NCBI RefSeq assembly: GCF_013141915.1
Contig: NZ_SROX01000007.1
Location: forward strand, 124,001-188,000
DNA length: 64,000 nucleotides
From: Cupriavidus necator
Lineage (GTDB): Bacteria; Pseudomonadota; Gammaproteobacteria; Burkholderiales; Burkholderiaceae
Reading direction: 5' to 3'
The notes under the pieces are model-generated. The model had not been told where the DNA came from. It made no database searches and was given only the letters and a program-made list of their open reading frames with translations. Shown here one piece after another: positions 25,514 to 33,736 of this stretch (position 1 is its first letter; each line of letters opens with the position of its first letter). The position numbers were made by a program, and so were the translations under genes.

Positions 25514-26383
25514 TTATGGGGCAGTCCTTCCCATGTTCCACACCTGCGCAATCTGCTCCGCCATGCGCGCCCCTTGCCCGAGGCCAGCTTGCGCACTGGG
25601 CACGCAGCGCGACGGATCGAGCACGTTGTCGGTCATGGCATCCATCGACGCGGCATCGGGCACGATGATTTCCACTTGCGCCCCGCTTGCTCTCAGCGTG
25701 GCGACTTCCGCGCGAAGATGTCCGCTCACAGGGTTCCCATCCGCGTAGCCGAGCGGTGCGATCACGATCACACATCGGGCGGTTGGCGCAAGGTCGGCGT
25801 TGGTCAGCGAGCGGATACCGCCGTCCATATACGTACGGCCGTTGATGGGCACTGTCGGCCAACTGCCCGGTACGGCGCAGCTGGCGGCGATGGCGTCGAC
25901 GAAATCTACGCCGCTGTGCTTGTCGAACACCACGTGCTCGGCCGTTTCCACATCCACCGCCACCACGCGAAGCATGCGCTCTGGCCATCCGTGACGCGGC
26001 AGGCGCGAAGCGATGATCTCCCGGCGCACGTCTACTGACACGGACTCGGTGCGCAGCGCGTAGGCGCCGATACGCCGCCGCGCGGCCGTCAGATCCCCGT
26101 GCACCTTTTCCATCAGCTGACGGTTGCGGGCATCGGCGTCGGACTGCGAATACTGCCTGGCCATTTCACGCGACTGCGAGGGCGGAACCAGTTGTCCTGC
26201 CAGCAGGATCTCAAGCCCGATGCCCGCGGCAATCTGCGCGCCGACAACGGAGCCCGCGGAGGTCCCCACGAACGCATCGGCGTGCGTAATGTCGACGCCC
26301 TTGCGCGCCATGCCCGCGGCAACGCCCGTCGCCCACGCAATGCCGGCCACCCCTCCCCCACCCAGCACGACGGCGCGGCTCAT
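25514..26383 (-). CDS. Patatin-like serine hydrolase
   Basis: Cytoplasmic acyl hydrolase of 289 residues. GGGGVAGIAW forms the oxyanion loop, GTSAG (Ser42) the nucleophile, and YMDGGIRS holds the catalytic Asp of the Ser-Asp dyad. The start overlaps the CaiB stop by four bases (ATGA), so it is translationally coupled to the monooxygenase operon. Ester or lactone cleavage after Baeyer-Villiger oxidation would suit the context, but patatin proteins more often act on lipids or thioesters. Confidence 0.87.
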   Translation of the reverse strand: MSRAVVLGGGGVAGIAWATGVAAGMARKGVDITHADAFVGTSAGSVVGAQIAAGIGLEILLAGQLVPPSQSREMARQYSQSDADARNRQLMEKVHGDLTAARRRIGAYALRTESVSVDVRREIIASRLPRHGWPERMLRVVAVDVETAEHVVFDKHSGVDFVDAIAASCAVPGSWPTVPINGRTYMDGGIRSLTNADLAPTARCVIVIAPLGYADGNPVSGHLRAEVATLRASGAQVEIIVPDAASMDAMTDNVLDPSRCVPSAQAGLGQGARMAEQIAQVWNMGRTAP

Positions 26384-27600
26384 ATGACCTCCGCACCGGT
26401 CAGCACCGCCAGGTCCTGTTCCGACATACCAAGCAAGTCCCCATAGATCTCCGCGTTATGCTGGCCGAGGGCCGGGGCCGGCTCGATCGGTTTCACCTCT
26501 CGATCGGGGAACTTTGGTACCACGCCGGCCATTCTGACCGGTCCGATATGCGGATCGGGCACCGACGCGATCGTTTCCCGCGCCTGGTAGTGCGGATCGT
26601 TCATGATGTCTTCGATGCTGTAGATGAAGGAATAGGCGAGCTTGGCCTCGTCCAGCTTTGCGCAGAGCTGTTCGACGGGCTGCCCCTCGATCCATGCGGC
26701 CAGCGCGGCATTGAGTTCATCCACATGCTTCCAGCGCTGTTCGTGCGTGGCGAAGCGCGGATCGTGGATCCAATCGGTGCGGTTCATGGCCAGCGCCAGC
26801 CGCTGGAAGCCCGAATCCGCCGACACCGTCAGGATCATGTAACGTCCATCCGCTGTCCGGAAATGCTCGCCTGGCGCGGCTGCAAAATGCTTGTTGCCCT
26901 GCCGTGCGCGCACGGTGCCCAGGCGGTCGTAGGCCGGTACAAGCACCTCGGTAAAGCGAATGACCGACTCGTACATCGCCAGGTCGATCTGCTGTCCTTC
27001 ACCGTCATGCATGTCCCGGTGGTAAATGGCCATCATCAGCGCGAAGGCGCCCAGGATGGCCGTCTGGTAGTCGGCAATCGACGTGCCGATGCGCACGGGC
27101 GGGCGATCGGGGAAGCCCGTGATGCCCATCAGCCCGCCAAACGCCAACGCGATACGGTCATAGCCCGCGCGTTCGCGATACGGGCCGGTCTGGCCAAACC
27201 CGGAGATCCGCAACATCACCAGCTTGGGGTTGCGTGCTTTCAGAGCATCCCATCCGAGCCCCCACTTCTCAAGGGTGCCGGGCCGGAAATTCTCCACGAT
27301 CGCATCGGCCTTTTCCACGAGCTGCAGCAGCAGGTCGCGCCCCTGCGGCTTGCGCAAGTCCAGCGTGATGGACTTCTTGTTGCGGTTCTCGACGCTCCAG
27401 TACAGGCATTGGCCATCGACGAACGGCCCAAGGTCCCGCACGGTGTCGCCGCGCCCAGGGACCTCGACCTTGATGACCTCTGCGCCGAAATCACCGAAAA
27501 GCGTGGCCGCGACCGGACCGGCGACCATGGTGCCAAGGTCCAGAATGCGCAGGCCGCTGAGCATGTGCGGGCCGGGACGGATGCCATCGCGCGTCATCAT
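26380..27600 (-). CDS. CaiB/BaiF family III CoA-transferase
   Basis: CoA-transferase of 406 residues. ILDLGTMVAGPVAATLFGDFGAEVIKVE (key motif AGP...GAEV), NRNKKSITLDLR and VENFRPGTLEKWGLG are family motifs; GTSIADYQTAILGA holds the probable catalytic Asp. The gene overlaps both the monooxygenase upstream and the patatin gene downstream by four bases (ATGA). It would attach CoA to an acid made by this operon. The CoA donor and acceptor are not known. Confidence 0.9.
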   Translation of the reverse strand: MMTRDGIRPGPHMLSGLRILDLGTMVAGPVAATLFGDFGAEVIKVEVPGRGDTVRDLGPFVDGQCLYWSVENRNKKSITLDLRKPQGRDLLLQLVEKADAIVENFRPGTLEKWGLGWDALKARNPKLVMLRISGFGQTGPYRERAGYDRIALAFGGLMGITGFPDRPPVRIGTSIADYQTAILGAFALMMAIYHRDMHDGEGQQIDLAMYESVIRFTEVLVPAYDRLGTVRARQGNKHFAAAPGEHFRTADGRYMILTVSADSGFQRLALAMNRTDWIHDPRFATHEQRWKHVDELNAALAAWIEGQPVEQLCAKLDEAKLAYSFIYSIEDIMNDPHYQARETIASVPDPHIGPVRMAGVVPKFPDREVKPIEPAPALGQHNAEIYGDLLGMSEQDLAVLTGAEVI

Positions 27601-29570
27601 GCCGCTCCCTCGACGCGCTCTTGCCCGGCATCCTCCGGCTGCGCGCTCCTGACGATATAGTCGGCCAGGCCGGACGTTCGGGTCATGTGCCAGTAGTCGT
27701 CATTACGGAATGGCGTCGGCGCGACGATACGGCCTTTGCCATTGCGATACCAGTTCGACATGCCCTGATGCGTCCAGATCATGCGCGCGTGTGCATCCTG
27801 GACACGTTGGTTGTAGCGGTCATGCACGTCCTGGCGGACTTCGATCTCGAATCCTGCCGGATTCTCGTTGAGCGCGGCCTTCAGCAGCGACATCACGTAT
27901 TGCACCTGGGTTTCGAGCAATGCCACCACGCTGCCACCATGGCCCAGCGCCGTGTTGGGACCGGCCAGCATGAAGAAGTTGGGAAACCCGGGCGTTGCTA
28001 CCCCCAGGTACGCCTGCGCACCATCCGCATCCCAGTGATCTCGCACATTGCGGCCACCGCGGCCAATCAGCCGGAACGACGACAGCAGGTTGACGGCGTC
28101 GAATCCAGTGCAGACCACAAGGATGTCAGCCTCGAACCGCTGACCATCGGCCGTGATGACGGCGTTGCCATCGATCTTTTGGATCCCGTCGTTGACAATG
28201 CGTACGTTATCGCGCGTCGCCGTACGGAACCAGCCATTGTCCATCAGCATCCGCTTGCCGAATGGCGGATAGTCGGGCAGCACATCGGCCAGCAGTTCCT
28301 GGCGCTCGCCGAGTTCCTTCTTCACGTAGTCGGTGAAGTACTCGCGATGCTTGTCGTTGCGGCGGTTGATGGCCCGTTCCGGATGCGGCCATTCGGGATC
28401 AATCTGCAGAGAGGCGTGGATCCGGTCGTTGAAGATCCAGGCAAGACGCTGGCGGTACCACGGCTGGTAGTACGGCACTTCCTTCAGCAGGAACCGTGCG
28501 GCAGTGGGTACCGGCTTCTGGAAGCGTTCGAACGGTGCGGCCCACTGCTTCGAACGCTGGAATACGGTGAGCTGCGCCACGTGTGGCGCGATGGCCGGCA
28601 CGATTTGCATCGCGCTGGCGCCATTGCCGATGACAGCCACGCGCTTGCCGCGAACGTCGAGCCCCTCCGGCCAGCGCGCGCTGTGGAAGCACGGCCCGGT
28701 GAAAGTGCCAAGGCCGGGAATATTGGGCATCTTGGGCACATTGAGCAGTCCGACGGCACTGATTACCACGTTGGCACGCAGTACGTCAGCATTGCCGTTT
28801 GCATCCGACACGCGGACCGCCCAGTCCCTCGTGCCTTCGTTGTAGATTGCAGATTCCACCTTGGTGCTGAAACGCACGTGCGGACGCACGCCAAAGCGAT
28901 GCGATACGCTCACGAAGTACGCCTGGATTTCCTCGCGCAGCGCGAAATACCGCGTCCAGTCGCTGTTGGCGAACGAGTAGGAATAAATGTGGTTTGGCGT
29001 GTCCACGCCTGCACCCGGATAGCGGTTCTCGTACCATGTGCCGCCCACCTCGGCGTTCTTTTCGATGACCGTGTGCGGGATGCCTGCACCACGCAGCCGG
29101 ATCGATGCGCACAGGCCCGCCACGCCGGCGCCGATAATCACCACATGGAAGTTGTCGGGCACGCGGTATTCATCACGCTGGTCGATCCGGAAGTCGTGGT
29201 CCAGCCCCAACCATGCGCCGACCATCGGGCCATAGGTATATGGGATCTCTTCGCCAACGCTACAGCGCAGCATCTCGACGAGTTCGTCCAGGCCGGGGTC
29301 TGGCAGCGCAGCGGCGGTACCGGCCTTCCATGCCAGCACGGCTTCGCGCGCGGCCGAGCAAATCTCTTGCTGTACTTCCGGCGCGAGACCGCCGGAGTCA
29401 TGGTCATCAATGCCTCGGATATGCGTGCATTGGTAGCGTTTTGATAGCCAGCGCTTGTCGCCGGTCAGGTGCAGCAGCACCATGAGCAGCGTCGGTACAT
29501 TGGCGGTCGGCAATGCTTCGTCGAGCTGTCGGGTCCAGTCGTGATCGGGCATCTGAGTCATCGTGTTCAT
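27597..29570 (-). CDS. Type I Baeyer-Villiger monooxygenase, HAPMO-like
   Basis: FAD- and NADPH-dependent monooxygenase of 657 residues that would insert oxygen next to a ketone carbonyl to give an ester or lactone. A GAGVAG Rossmann motif lies at 147-152, after an N-terminal extension of about 140 residues as in 4-hydroxyacetophenone monooxygenase. The type I fingerprint FTGPCFHSARWP follows, then a second Rossmann motif (VIGNGASAM) for NADPH. ATG at 29570 is preceded by GAAG at five bases; a TTG 15 bases earlier is less likely. It sits between a Bug receptor gene and CaiB in one operon. Confidence 0.9.
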   Translation of the reverse strand: MNTMTQMPDHDWTRQLDEALPTANVPTLLMVLLHLTGDKRWLSKRYQCTHIRGIDDHDSGGLAPEVQQEICSAAREAVLAWKAGTAAALPDPGLDELVEMLRCSVGEEIPYTYGPMVGAWLGLDHDFRIDQRDEYRVPDNFHVVIIGAGVAGLCASIRLRGAGIPHTVIEKNAEVGGTWYENRYPGAGVDTPNHIYSYSFANSDWTRYFALREEIQAYFVSVSHRFGVRPHVRFSTKVESAIYNEGTRDWAVRVSDANGNADVLRANVVISAVGLLNVPKMPNIPGLGTFTGPCFHSARWPEGLDVRGKRVAVIGNGASAMQIVPAIAPHVAQLTVFQRSKQWAAPFERFQKPVPTAARFLLKEVPYYQPWYRQRLAWIFNDRIHASLQIDPEWPHPERAINRRNDKHREYFTDYVKKELGERQELLADVLPDYPPFGKRMLMDNGWFRTATRDNVRIVNDGIQKIDGNAVITADGQRFEADILVVCTGFDAVNLLSSFRLIGRGGRNVRDHWDADGAQAYLGVATPGFPNFFMLAGPNTALGHGGSVVALLETQVQYVMSLLKAALNENPAGFEIEVRQDVHDRYNQRVQDAHARMIWTHQGMSNWYRNGKGRIVAPTPFRNDDYWHMTRTSGLADYIVRSAQPEDAGQERVEGAA

Positions 29571-29663
29571 CCAAGCTTCGGGCAAAAGGAGGGCCTCGGC
29601 CCGCTGCGAGCGGCAGCCGGGACCCGGAAAGTCGAGTGGGACAGGAAACGAAAAAGGAAAGGG

Positions 29664-30632
29664 CTATTTGACCTTCATGCCAGAGAGGCGCACCACTTCA
29701 CCCCATTTCGCATACTCGGCGGTGACGGTCTTCTGCATGAACTGCGGCGTGCTCGGCCAGGGTTCGAAGGCGAGCAGATCGAGCTTCTGCTTGATCTGTG
29801 GCTGCTTCAGGACTTGCTGAAGTTGGGCATTGAGCTTCTGGACGACCGCTGGCGGCGTACCCTTCGGGGCAACCAGCGCAGTCCAGCCAAGCGCTTCATA
29901 ACCTTTCACGCCGGCTTCAGCCATGGTTGGTATATCCGGTGCAATCAGCGAACGCTGGCTGTCAAGCACGGCCAGCGGCTTGAGCTTGCCGGCCTTGATG
30001 TTCGCTTGCTGTGCGCCGATGGTGTCCACCATAAGCTGGGCACGCCCGGACATCACATCGATGGACGCCGGTGCGCCGCCTTGGTAAGACACTGTCGTGA
30101 TATCGACTCCGGCTTTCGACTTGAAGAGCTGCAGTGCCAGTTCGAAGGCTTGCGCGCCCGAGGCAAACATCAACTGGCCGGGGCGCTTCTTCGCATCACG
30201 CACGACAGCATCCACGCTGTCATAGCCCGCGGCCGGTCCGGCCAACAGCACCATCGGCGCCTTGGCCACCATGCCAATGGGCTCGAAATCGGTCAGCGGG
30301 TCGTACAACCTGGTGTTTTGCAGATGCGGCCCAGTAGTCAGCGTCCCGCTCACCGCAAGGCCAAGCGTGTAGCCGTCAGCCGGGGCCTTCGCCACCATGC
30401 TCATGGCCAGCATGCCTCCTACCCCGGGCCGGTTCTCGATCACGAACGGCTGGCCATTGAGGCGGGACAGTTCCTGTCCGACGATGCGACCGATGGTGTC
30501 CGAGGCACCGCCTGGCGGATATCCCACCAGCAGCTTGACCGGTCTGGCCGGATAGGCCTCCTGCTGTGCCAATCCACTCGCCGGCGCCAGCAACGCAAGG
30601 CAGGCTGCGGCAATGCATTGAGTGCGTGTCAT
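29664..30632 (-). CDS. Bug-type periplasmic receptor
   Basis: Exported receptor of 322 residues with signal peptide (cleavage near GLAQ) and the family motifs VKLLVGYPPGGASDTIGRIV and ENRPGVGGMLAMSMVA. GGAGA six bases before the ATG supports the start. It heads the leftward operon receptor - monooxygenase - CaiB - patatin and is divergent from an iclR gene. It probably binds the carboxylate or ketone-acid substrate taken up for this pathway. Confidence 0.9.
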   Translation of the reverse strand: MTRTQCIAAACLALLAPASGLAQQEAYPARPVKLLVGYPPGGASDTIGRIVGQELSRLNGQPFVIENRPGVGGMLAMSMVAKAPADGYTLGLAVSGTLTTGPHLQNTRLYDPLTDFEPIGMVAKAPMVLLAGPAAGYDSVDAVVRDAKKRPGQLMFASGAQAFELALQLFKSKAGVDITTVSYQGGAPASIDVMSGRAQLMVDTIGAQQANIKAGKLKPLAVLDSQRSLIAPDIPTMAEAGVKGYEALGWTALVAPKGTPPAVVQKLNAQLQQVLKQPQIKQKLDLLAFEPWPSTPQFMQKTVTAEYAKWGEVVRLSGMKVK

Positions 30633-30719
30633 GTTGTCTCCGTTTCCTCTCTGGTTTTCGACTGCATGGACAGTATCGATGCCCGGCCGGACTGTGGTAA
30701 AACAGCACGTGTCAATTTG

Positions 30720-30732
30720 TTCATAATGTGAA
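30720..30732. promoter_or_regulatory. TTCA...TGAA palindrome, candidate IclR operator
   Basis: TTCATAATGTGAA lies in the 169-base gap between the Bug-monooxygenase operon and the divergent iclR gene, with outer TTTG and CAAA also roughly symmetric. IclR proteins bind short palindromes in exactly such divergent regions. It is a plausible shared operator, not proven. Confidence 0.4.
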
Positions 30733-30801
30733 TGAGCAAAAGCGATCCCGTTGCCAGAATGTGGAGAATCCGGAGAATGGGGTTTTATAGGAGTTCATAT
30801 T

Positions 30802-31605
30802 GTGACTATTGAGCGTGCTTCCATGACCAGTCCCGAGCGCACGCGTGGCGCCCAGGCGGTGTTTCGCGCCATCGATCTGCTTAAACTGGTGGGCCTGAAC
30901 CATGAGCACGGGATATCACTCGCGTCGCTGGTTGCCGAAACGGGGCTGGACCGCGGCACGGCATATCGCTTGTTGAGTTCGCTCGTGCAGAGCGGCATGC
31001 TCGCGCGAGACGACGATAAGCTCTATCGCCTGGGACTCGAATCGATGCAATTGGGACTGGCTACCATGAGCCGCGTACCTATCATGGAGCGCTGCCGGCC
31101 CACGATGATCCGTCTTGCCCGCCGCACGGAAGATACGATCTATCTGGTGGTTCGCAACGGCGACTACGCCCACTGTGTGCACTATGAGCAGGGTACGTTT
31201 CCCATCAAGGCCCTGGTGTTGCATGTGGGTGGCCTGCGCTTGCTGGGGGTGGGATCCGCAGGCACGGCATTGCTGTCCACGTTGACCGACGCCGAACTGG
31301 AGTCTTTCCACGCGCGCCATATGAGCAAACTTCCCGCCGAGCGAAGCTCGCTGTCCCACCTGCGCCGACAATTGGCACTGATTCGGAAGCAGGGCTACGC
31401 AAGCACAGACAACCTCGTGGCGACTGGCGTGAGTGGCGTGGGCATAGCATTTCAAGTCACTCCAGGGACGTACGCCGCGATCAGCGTAGGCGCCATTCGC
31501 TCCAGATTGGACGATGAGCGACGAAAGTGGATCGCAAAGGTGATGAAGGAAGAGTTACAGAGCGGTGGATGGGGGTTAATCGTGCCCGCGCAGTCCGGCG
31601 CGTGA
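30802..31605 (+). CDS. IclR-family transcriptional regulator
   Basis: Regulator of 267 residues. The N-terminal winged helix covers ISLASLVAETGLDRGTAYRLLSSL; the C-terminal effector domain begins near residue 90 and includes GLRLLGVGSAGTALLS. I choose the GTG at 30802 because TAGGAG lies eight bases upstream; an ATG at 30823 lacks a ribosome site. It is divergent from the Bug-monooxygenase-CaiB-patatin operon, which it most likely controls in response to a pathway aromatic or acid. Confidence 0.88.
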   Translation: MTIERASMTSPERTRGAQAVFRAIDLLKLVGLNHEHGISLASLVAETGLDRGTAYRLLSSLVQSGMLARDDDKLYRLGLESMQLGLATMSRVPIMERCRPTMIRLARRTEDTIYLVVRNGDYAHCVHYEQGTFPIKALVLHVGGLRLLGVGSAGTALLSTLTDAELESFHARHMSKLPAERSSLSHLRRQLALIRKQGYASTDNLVATGVSGVGIAFQVTPGTYAAISVGAIRSRLDDERRKWIAKVMKEELQSGGWGLIVPAQSGA

Positions 31606-31624
31606 ACAATTTGACTACCCTGCG

Positions 31625-31784
31625 AACTATTTCACCTTGCCCGACTTCTAGCGAAGAAATCGTAGTGCTGCCTGCCGCATCCAAGTCCGACGAATCCGCG
31701 TCGATCCAGACGCGTAGCGCCACGCGCGAAGGTCGCATCTGCTAGGTGTAGCGCTCCAGGAGACACAAGCCCCCAGATACTGCA
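31625..31784 (-). pseudogene. GntR-UTRA C-terminal remnant; direct repeat copy B
   Basis: Leftward remnant of the last 45 or so codons of a GntR-UTRA regulator nearly identical in places to the one ending at 18258: RVWIDADSSD(L/A)DA(A/T)GSTTIS is shared (key residues WIDADSSD). The stop codon is lost (LEVGQG instead of LE-stop), two small deletions break the frame further upstream, and nothing earlier in the gene remains. It has the same orientation as the intact gene, so both form direct repeats about 13.2 kb apart. It abuts the iclR stop. Confidence 0.75.
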
Positions 31785-31793
31785 GGGGGCTTG
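31766..31793. repeat. Nine-base inverted repeat at the remnant edge
   Basis: CAAGCCCCC (31766-31774) and GGGGGCTTG (31785-31793) form a perfect inverted repeat around CAGATACTGCA. The left arm and loop belong to the gntR remnant, where homology stops; the right arm is an inverted copy of the left. No T run follows on either strand, so it is a poor terminator and looks like a fold-back rearrangement junction. From here to 31975 I see no gene. Confidence 0.5.
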
Positions 31794-31975
31794 GCATAGA
31801 GAATAGTCTCATGCACGTGAAATCGTGCAATCACGTGTCCGGCCTCCATGCCCCTGCCCCACGGCGACGTGCCCGAGGCTAGTCGCTCGCTAGCCAGCGT
31901 AATGTGTGGATCCTGTCCGTCGCCTGACGGCGAAGCAAGGGGCGACGGCACGGTGTCGATCCGCTTCGGCGCGTC

Positions 31976-32404
31976 CTATTCCCTTGGCGGCGAGCCGACC
32001 ACACTGGCCGCCCACTCCAGAACGGGACCGAACCGCGGCGGCAACAGGTCTCGTGCCCGCGTGAGCGTTACCCAGCGATATTCGTGATGCTCGGGGCGGC
32101 CCAGTTCCGCGCTGACCGGCAATGCCACCTCGCCGCAAGGCGAGGCGGCAAGATAGATCCGCGCAATCTTGCCATTGGCATACGGGGCGGTTTCCCGATA
32201 GTCCTCGCCCCAGCAAAGCTGCAGGACGGACAAGCCGGTTTCCTCCCGGGTCTCGCGCAACGCCGTGGACAACGGGTCTTCGCCCGCGTCCGACAGGCCC
32301 TTGGGCAGGTCCCAGTTCCGATACGCGCGCAACACCAGGCAGCGCCATTCATCGTCGACGCACCGCATCACAAGCAGCCCCGCGGAACGCTTGCCAGTTG
32401 TCAT
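31976..32404 (-). CDS. Nudix hydrolase
   Basis: Small phosphohydrolase of 142 residues. The Nudix box reads G-x5-E-x7-REtREETGL (starting GLSDAGEDPL), with all metal-binding glutamates present. GKRSAGLLVMR at the start and LPKG before the box resemble diadenosine-tetraphosphate or NUDT2-like members. ATG at 32404 was chosen because upstream codons are not family-like. It follows alanine dehydrogenase by 161 bases and is probably unrelated to the phosphonate genes. Confidence 0.85.
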   Translation of the reverse strand: MTTGKRSAGLLVMRCVDDEWRCLVLRAYRNWDLPKGLSDAGEDPLSTALRETREETGLSVLQLCWGEDYRETAPYANGKIARIYLAASPCGEVALPVSAELGRPEHHEYRWVTLTRARDLLPPRFGPVLEWAASVVGSPPRE

Positions 32405-32565
32405 TTGCGCCTCCCTATGCCCGCCGGCGCCTGGTTGGGCGGCAGAGCCGAGTCCTGTGCGATGCAGCACTCAGCCCTGCCGGGCCGGCCCTACGCATTG
32501 TCCACCTTTATGAGGCCAGTGCGCGACGCCATCCGCTCACGGTAGCCGATTTGCTCGCGACCGGC

Positions 32566-33684
32566 TCAATGCCTCAGCAGCTGCGCAGGTTCGTGGTAGA
32601 CATGGCCAAGGTCGTGGGCGACTTCCTTGCAGGTCACCTTGCCGAACGCCACGTTCAGGCCATTGGCAAGGTGCGCGTTGTCCGCCAGTGCGGTCTTCCA
32701 GCCTTTGTCGGCGATCTGCAGCGCAAAGGGCAGCGTGGCGTTGTTGAGGGCATAGGTCGATGTACGCGGCACTGCCCCCGGCATATTGGCTACGCAATAG
32801 TGCAACACGCTGCCAACCAGGTAGGTCGGATCCGCGTGGGTCGTCGCCCTGGCGGTTTCGCAGCAACCGCCCTGGTCTATCGCCACATCGACGATGACCG
32901 CACCCGGTTTCATTGCGTCCACCATGCCGGCAGTCACCAGCTTGGGTGCGGCCGCGCCTGGGATCAGCACGCCACCAATGACCAGGTCGGCCGACAGTAC
33001 ATGGCGCTCCAGGTTGTCCTGGTTGGAGTAGACCGTCGTCACGCGGGCGCCCAGCAGGCGGTCCATGCGTCGCAGCGCATCGATATTGCGGTCGATCACC
33101 ACCACGTGGGCGCCGGTGCCCACAGCAATCTGCGCCGCGTTGGTGCCGACCACGCCCGCGCCCAGGATGACAATCTTGGCCGGCTCCACGCCCGCCACAC
33201 CGCCCAGCAGAACGCCCATGCCGCCGCGCGCCTTCTCCAGGCAATTGGCCCCGGCCTGCACCGACATGCGGCCAGCGACCTCCGACATCGGCGCCAGCAG
33301 CGGCAGGCCGCCGCCGGCCTGGGTCACGGTCTCGTAGGCAATGCACACCGCACCGCTGCGGATGAGATCGGCACACTGGTCCGGATCCGGCGCCAGGTGC
33401 AGGTAGGTATAGAGAACCTGGCCCTCCCGCAGCATGGCGCGCTCGCCGGCCTGGGGCTCCTTTACCTTGACGATCATGTCAGCCTTGGCAAAGATCTCCT
33501 GCGCCGTATCGACGATGGTCGCGCCGGCCTTGCGGTAGTCGGCATCGCTGGCGCCGATGCCTGCACCGGCGGCCGTCTGCACCAGCACGTGGTGGCCGTG
33601 TGCCGTCATCTCGCGCACGGACGACGGCGTCAGGCCGACGCGATATTCGTGGTTCTTGATTTCCCGCGGAACTCCGATCCTCAT
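32566..33684 (-). CDS. ald: Alanine dehydrogenase
   Basis: NAD-dependent enzyme of 372 residues that converts L-alanine to pyruvate and ammonia. The start [16 protein letters not shown], the substrate lysine in KVKEP, the histidine in YLHLAPD and the Rossmann motif [10 protein letters not shown] are all typical. GGAGA precedes the ATG. It follows phnY by 52 bases in the leftward phosphonate operon. There it would recycle the alanine that PhnW makes, restoring pyruvate as amino acceptor and releasing the nitrogen of aminoethylphosphonate as ammonia. Confidence 0.93.
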   Translation of the reverse strand: MRIGVPREIKNHEYRVGLTPSSVREMTAHGHHVLVQTAAGAGIGASDADYRKAGATIVDTAQEIFAKADMIVKVKEPQAGERAMLREGQVLYTYLHLAPDPDQCADLIRSGAVCIAYETVTQAGGGLPLLAPMSEVAGRMSVQAGANCLEKARGGMGVLLGGVAGVEPAKIVILGAGVVGTNAAQIAVGTGAHVVVIDRNIDALRRMDRLLGARVTTVYSNQDNLERHVLSADLVIGGVLIPGAAAPKLVTAGMVDAMKPGAVIVDVAIDQGGCCETARATTHADPTYLVGSVLHYCVANMPGAVPRTSTYALNNATLPFALQIADKGWKTALADNAHLANGLNVAFGKVTCKEVAHDLGHVYHEPAQLLRH

Positions 33685-33736
33685 GGCTGTCTCCTTCCTT
33701 GGTGTTATGTGAATCCGGTACGATGGCGCTGCCGCC

